A program made the translations under genes and the position numbers. Below, one piece after another: positions 11,316 through 14,930 of a DNA stretch of 14,930 bases. The notes beneath the pieces were generated by a model, which worked only from the letters and a program-made list of their open reading frames with translations, was not told the origin of the DNA and did no database searches. How positions within the stretch are numbered: position 1 is the first letter of the stretch; each line of letters begins with the position of its first letter. The stretch comes from Euperipatoides rowelli (Eukaryota; Onychophora; Udeonychophora; Euonychophora; Peripatopsidae): the NCBI GenBank assembly GCA_003024985.2, contig PXIH01S0005839.1. One strand, given 5' to 3'.

Positions 11316-12833
11316 ACATGTGCTGTTCTCATTTATCTTTGCACAGAATTCACATAGCTTTCCTAATGTCAATCTACTAATGCATTGACATGTTGTGGAT
11401 CTCATAATTTTATTGTTGCAATGAAGAATTGGCATGATTTTCTTAAAGGTCATTCTACTAATGGATTAATGCTGTGGTTCTCATTTTATTTTTGCGATGA
11501 ATATTAATTGTCATGGCTTTCATGATGGGCAATCTAATGGAGTGACATCTTGTGGGTCTCCAAATTTTATGTTTGCAATGAAGAATTGTCTTGCTTTTCT
11601 AATGGTCAATTTACTAATGGATTAACACGTTCTCATTTTATATTGGCAATGAAGGATTGACATGATTTCTGTAATGGCCAATCTACTAATGTATTGACAT
11701 ATTGTGATTCCCTCCTTTTATCTTTGCAGTGAAGATTTGCCAATGCTTTCATAATGGTCAATCTACTAATGGATTACATTTTGTGGTTCTCTTCATTTTA
11801 TGTCTGCAACAAAGAAATATCATGGCTTTCATAATGATCAATTAACTAATGAATTTCATGTGGTTTTCCTCATTTATATTTGCAACAAAGTATTGCCATG
11901 GATTCCATAATGGTCAATCTACTAATTGATTGACTTGTTGCAGTTCTACCCATTTTATCTTTTCAGTGAAGAATTGCCTGGACTTTTAAAATGATACAAT
12001 CTATTTAAGAATTGACATTTGGTCCTCTTTTTATCTTTGCAATGAAGAATTGTCATGGCTTTCATATTGGCCATTCTACTAATGAATTGACATGTTGCAG
12101 TTCTTTTAATTTTAGGTTTGCAATGAAGTATTGCCATAGCTTTCCTAATTGGCAATTTCTAATTGATTGACATGTCCCCTTCCTTTTATCTATGCAGTAA
12201 ATTACCATAGCTTCCATAATGGTCTATCTACTCATGGATTGATATTGTGGTACTACATGTGTATCTTTGCAATGAAGAATTTATTGTTCTGTCATTCATA
12301 ATGGTCAGTCTACTAATAGATTGATATGTTGTAGCTCTCCTCATTTTATATTTGCAATGAAAAATTGTCATGGCTTTCGTAATAATATAATTGTCATACT
12401 ACTGGATTGACATGTTGTGGTTCTCATTTTATCTTACCAATGAATTGCCATGGCTTTCATAATGGTCAATCTACTAATTTATTGACATATTACAGTTCTC
12501 CCCTTTTTATTTTGCAATGAAGAATTGTCATGGCTTTCATATTAATGGATTGACATGTGGTTTTCCTCATTAATTTTTATCTTTGCAATAACTAGTCATG
12601 CCTTGCAAACTAATGGTTATCCTCAGTTCTCATTTTGTATTTGAAATGAAGAATTCCCATAGGTTTCATAATGGATTGAAATGTTTTGCTTCTCATTTAT
12701 ATTTGAAATGAAGAATTGCCTTGGCTTTCATAATGGTCAATCCACTAATGGATTGACAGGTTGCAGTATCTCTACATTTAACTTTGCACTGAAGAATTGC
12801 ACATGGCTTTCATAAGGTGTCTTTTAATGGATT

Positions 12834-12997
12834 GACATTTTGTGGTTCTCCTCATTTTATATTTGCAGTGAAGAATTGCCATAGATTTCATACTATTCTC
12901 AATCTACTAATGGATGACATTTTGTGGTTCTCCTCATTTTATATTTGCAGTGAAGAATTGCCATAGATTTCATATTCTCAATCTACTAATGGATGAC
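12834..12997. repeat. near-identical 82-bp single-monomer duplication
   Basis: GACATTTTGTGGTTCTCCTC begins at 12834 and again at 12916. The two monomers, including the uncommon ATATTTGCAGTGAAG and CCATAGATTTCATA, are almost identical apart from a 3-bp difference (CATACTATTCTC against CATATTCTC). Copy B has a shortened single equivalent near 9500-9550. This is a recent one-monomer gain in copy C. Confidence 0.9.
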
Positions 12998-13858
12998 ATG
13001 TTGCAGTTCTTCTTATTTTATCTTTGCAATGTCTTGGCTTCCCTAATGGTCATTCTACTAATGGATTGACATTCTGTGGTACTCCTTGTTTCATCTTTGC
13101 AATGAAAAATTTCCATGGCTTTCATAATAGTCAAGCTACTAATGGATTTTCATATTGTGGTTCTACTTATTTATCTTTGCAATGAACAATTATCATGTCT
13201 TTCATATTCATAATCATCAAGCCACTAATGGATTGACATGTTGTGGTTCTCCTCATTTTATATTTCAATGAAGAATTGCCATAGTTTTATAATAGTCAAG
13301 CTACTAATGAATTGACATCGTGGTTCTCCATATTTATATTTACATTCAATAATTGTCCGTTCTTTCATAATGGTCAATCTAATAGTTTGACATTTTGCAA
13401 TTTTTATTTTATATTTGCAATGAAATATTGTCATGGCTTCTGTAATAGCCAGTCTACTAGAGGATTGACATTGTGGTTATCTTTTTATCTTTGCAGTGAA
13501 GAATTGTTATGACTTCATAATGGTCAATCTACTGATGGATTGACATGTTGCAGTTCTTCTCATTTTATATTGAAATGTAGAATTGCCATAACTTTCATAA
13601 TAGTCAATTTACTAAGGGATTGACACCTGTTGTAGTTCTGCTCATTTTATCTTTGCAGTAAATAATTGTCATGGCTTTCATAAAGGTCATGCTACTAATG
13701 GATTGACATTGTGGTTCTCCTTGTTTTATATTTGCATTGAAGTATTGTCGTGGCTTTCATAATGGTCATTGTTCAAACTACTAATGAATTTGAGATATGT
13801 TTCTTATTTTATATTTGCAAAGAATTGCCAAAACTTTCATAATGGTCAATCCACTAAT

Positions 13859-14326
13859 TTATTGACATTTTGCATTTCTTCCCATTTTATCTTTGCAATG
13901 AAGAATTATCTTGACTCTTATTAATGGATGGATAAGTTGTACAGTAACCATCTTCATTTTTTCTTTGCAATGAAGAATTGTCATGGCATTCATACTAATG
14001 TGATTGACATATTGTGGTTTCCTCATTTTATCTATGCAATGAAGAATTTCCATAGCATTCATACTAATGGATTGACATAGTGTGGTTCTCCTCATTTTAT
14101 CTTTTAAATGAAGAATTGTCATGGCTTTCATACTAAATAGATTGACATTTGTGGTTCTCCTTAATTCTTCTTTGCAATGAAGAATTGCCATTGCTTTCAT
14201 AATGATCGATCTACTAATGGATTGGCATATTCTGGCTCTCCTCATTTTATATTTGCATTGAAGAATTGTCATGGCTTTCATAATGGTCAATTTACTAAGT
14301 AATTGACATTTTGAAATTCTACTCAT
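13859..14326 (-). other. longest open frame in the satellite (155 codons), probably not a gene
   Basis: The minus strand is open for 155 codons across six monomers. It reads as imperfect 27- and 23-residue repeats of the type I-M-K-A-M-T-I-L-H-C-K-D-K-M-R-R-T. It exists because full (81-bp) and short (69-bp) monomers are both multiples of three. The frame is broken repeatedly elsewhere in the array by 1-2-bp indels and has no signal peptide, membrane segment or known domain. The opposite strand also gives long frames, for example 10426-10707 plus, built on M-K-N-C-H-G-F-H-N-G. I treat both as by-products of the monomer. Confidence 0.8.
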
Positions 14327-14930
14327 TTTATCTTTGCAATGAAAAATTGCAATGGCTTAAAGGTCAATCTACTAATGAATTTCCATGTTGAAGTTCTCAT
14401 TTTATCTTTGAAATGAATAATTACCATGGCTTTCATAATGGTCAATCTACTAATGGGTTGATATATTGTGGTTCTTCCTGTTTATCTTTGCAATGAGAAA
14501 TTGTCATATCTTTCAAAATGTTCAATCTACTAATGTATTGACATGTTGCATTTCTTCTCATTTTATATTGAAATGTAGAATTACCATAGCTTTCAATCTA
14601 CAAATGGATTGACACCTGTTTTAGTTCTTATTTTATCTTTCCAATGAAGAATTGTCATGGCTTCTGTGATGGTCATCTACTAATCTATTGACATGTTGAA
14701 GTTCTAATTTTATCTTTTCAATGAAGAATTGCCATGGCTTTCATAATGGTCAATCTACTAATGCATTGACATATTTCGGTTCCCCTCATTTTATCTTTGC
14801 AATGATGAATTGCCAGCTTTCATAATGGTCAATCAACTAATGATTTGACAGGTTGAAGTTCTCATTTTATCTTTGCAATGAAGAATTGCCATGGCTTTCA
14901 TAATGGTCAATCTACTAATGATTTGACAGG

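Larger units (their letters stand above)
11316..14600. repeat. higher-order repeat copy C (~3.3 kb, right end out of register)
   Basis: The diagnostic series recurs: ATGTGCTGTTCTC at 11318, TGTCTGCAAC at 11801, ATTCTGTGGT at 13071, TTGTACAG at 13937 and a second short cluster at 13918-14140. Between the matching landmarks CATATTAATGG (12538) and TTGGCTTTC (12721) it spans 183 bp, where copy B has 551 bp (8836-9387). About 368 bp has therefore been lost, with a likely junction near 12610-12625. The next expected start (ATGTGCTGTTCTC) does not appear after 14590. Instead 14637-14690 resembles the sequence just before copy A (3786-3840). Confidence 0.85.
2219..14930. repeat. large tandem satellite, ~81-bp monomer, ~160 copies, runs off the window
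   Basis: The whole region is head-to-tail copies of one monomer. Conserved blocks in order are: ATTGACAT; then TTGTGGTTCTC, TTGCAGTTCTC or TTGAAGTTCTC; CTCATTTTATCTTTGCAATG; AAGAATTGCCATGGC; TTTCATAATGG; TCAATCTACTAATGG. The full unit is 81 bp. Many monomers are shorter through loss of 3-15 bp, most often in CTCCTCATTTT or in the block after TTTCATA. Neighbouring monomers differ by several substitutions, while monomers one higher-order period apart look more alike. CpG is rare and the unit is about one third G+C. No insertion by another element interrupts the array. I recognise no named satellite family. The left edge is at 2218-2221 and the right edge lies beyond the window. Confidence 0.97.

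Noticed and set aside
2219-14930. About twenty open frames of 60-155 codons inside the satellite as genes
   Set aside because: They occur on both strands, all decode the same monomer, lack known domains, and are repeatedly broken by small indels.
2219-14930. CRISPR array
   Set aside because: The unit is tandem and diverged along its whole length. There are no constant repeats separated by unique spacers, no cas genes, and a eukaryotic setting.
2219-14930. Repeated TTGACA as bacterial -35 promoter boxes
   Set aside because: The hexamer is simply part of the monomer, is not paired with a spaced -10 box as a unit, and the sequence is eukaryotic.
2219-14930. Decayed C2H2 zinc-finger array, because of the ~81-bp period and C/H-rich translations
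   Set aside because: Zinc fingers repeat every 28 codons (84 bp) with two spaced cysteines, two histidines and a TGEKP-type linker. Here the unit is 27 codons, has the wrong C/H spacing and lacks the linker.
2219-14930. CENP-B box in the monomer
   Set aside because: The consensus needs TTCG and CGGG cores. The monomer has no CpG, and occasional CG dinucleotides do not form the motif.
2219-14930. Hammerhead ribozyme within the satellite
   Set aside because: I looked for CTGATGA with a partnering GAAA core. Only isolated CTGATGG-type variants occur (for example near 3616 and 13530), without the core.
1-14930. Telomeric repeat, rRNA, or viral gene content
   Set aside because: No TTAGGG-type tracts, no conserved rRNA segments and no frames resembling polymerase, integrase or capsid proteins were seen.

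Overview
The window looks like non-coding nuclear DNA from a eukaryote, most likely an animal. It is AT-rich and CpG-poor. It carries TG/CA microsatellites, poly-A and poly-T runs, a transposon end of hAT type, a tRNA-derived SINE-like head, and above all a very large tandem satellite. I find no protein-coding gene I can support, no rRNA, no CRISPR array and nothing prokaryotic. The species cannot be fixed from this sequence; a marine invertebrate is only a guess.

Layout. Positions 1-119 hold what looks like the right-hand end of a non-autonomous hAT transposon. Positions 123-618 are a tandem array of 3.4 units of about 145-154 bp, each carrying a CA/TG tract and a homopolymer run. Positions 634-713 (minus strand) are a tRNA-like module with recognisable A and B boxes; read on that strand it is followed by the 145-bp units, so the two may be the head and reiterated tail of one retroposon. 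Positions 714-2217 are AT-rich, mostly unstructured sequence with two good-looking 3' splice acceptors and several AATAAA signals, but no coding exon I can defend.

From about 2219 to the end (12.7 kb, about 160 monomers by estimate) the window is one head-to-tail satellite. The full monomer is about 81 bp. A shorter class of about 69 bp lacks a 12-bp block. The array has higher-order structure: an order of about 40-48 variant monomers recurs three times, with starts near 3921, 7454 and 11316 (periods about 3533 and 3862 bp). The copies differ by insertion or loss of whole monomers, including an exact 155-bp tandem duplication (8489-8818), an 82-bp duplication (12834-12997) and a net loss of about 368 bp in the third copy. 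The first 1.7 kb of the array (2219-3920) is not clearly in this register and contains its own 308-bp four-monomer duplication. The array edge coincides with the only ambiguous base in the window (N at 2218), so the junction with the flanking DNA needs verification.

The many open frames inside the array come from a monomer length divisible by three (81 = 27 codons, 69 = 23 codons) and are not treated as genes. The most interesting material is the architecture of the satellite: nested inverted repeats built from alternating ATTG/CAAT motifs, two frame-preserving length classes arranged in conserved clusters, and an intron-3'-end-like arrangement in many monomers.
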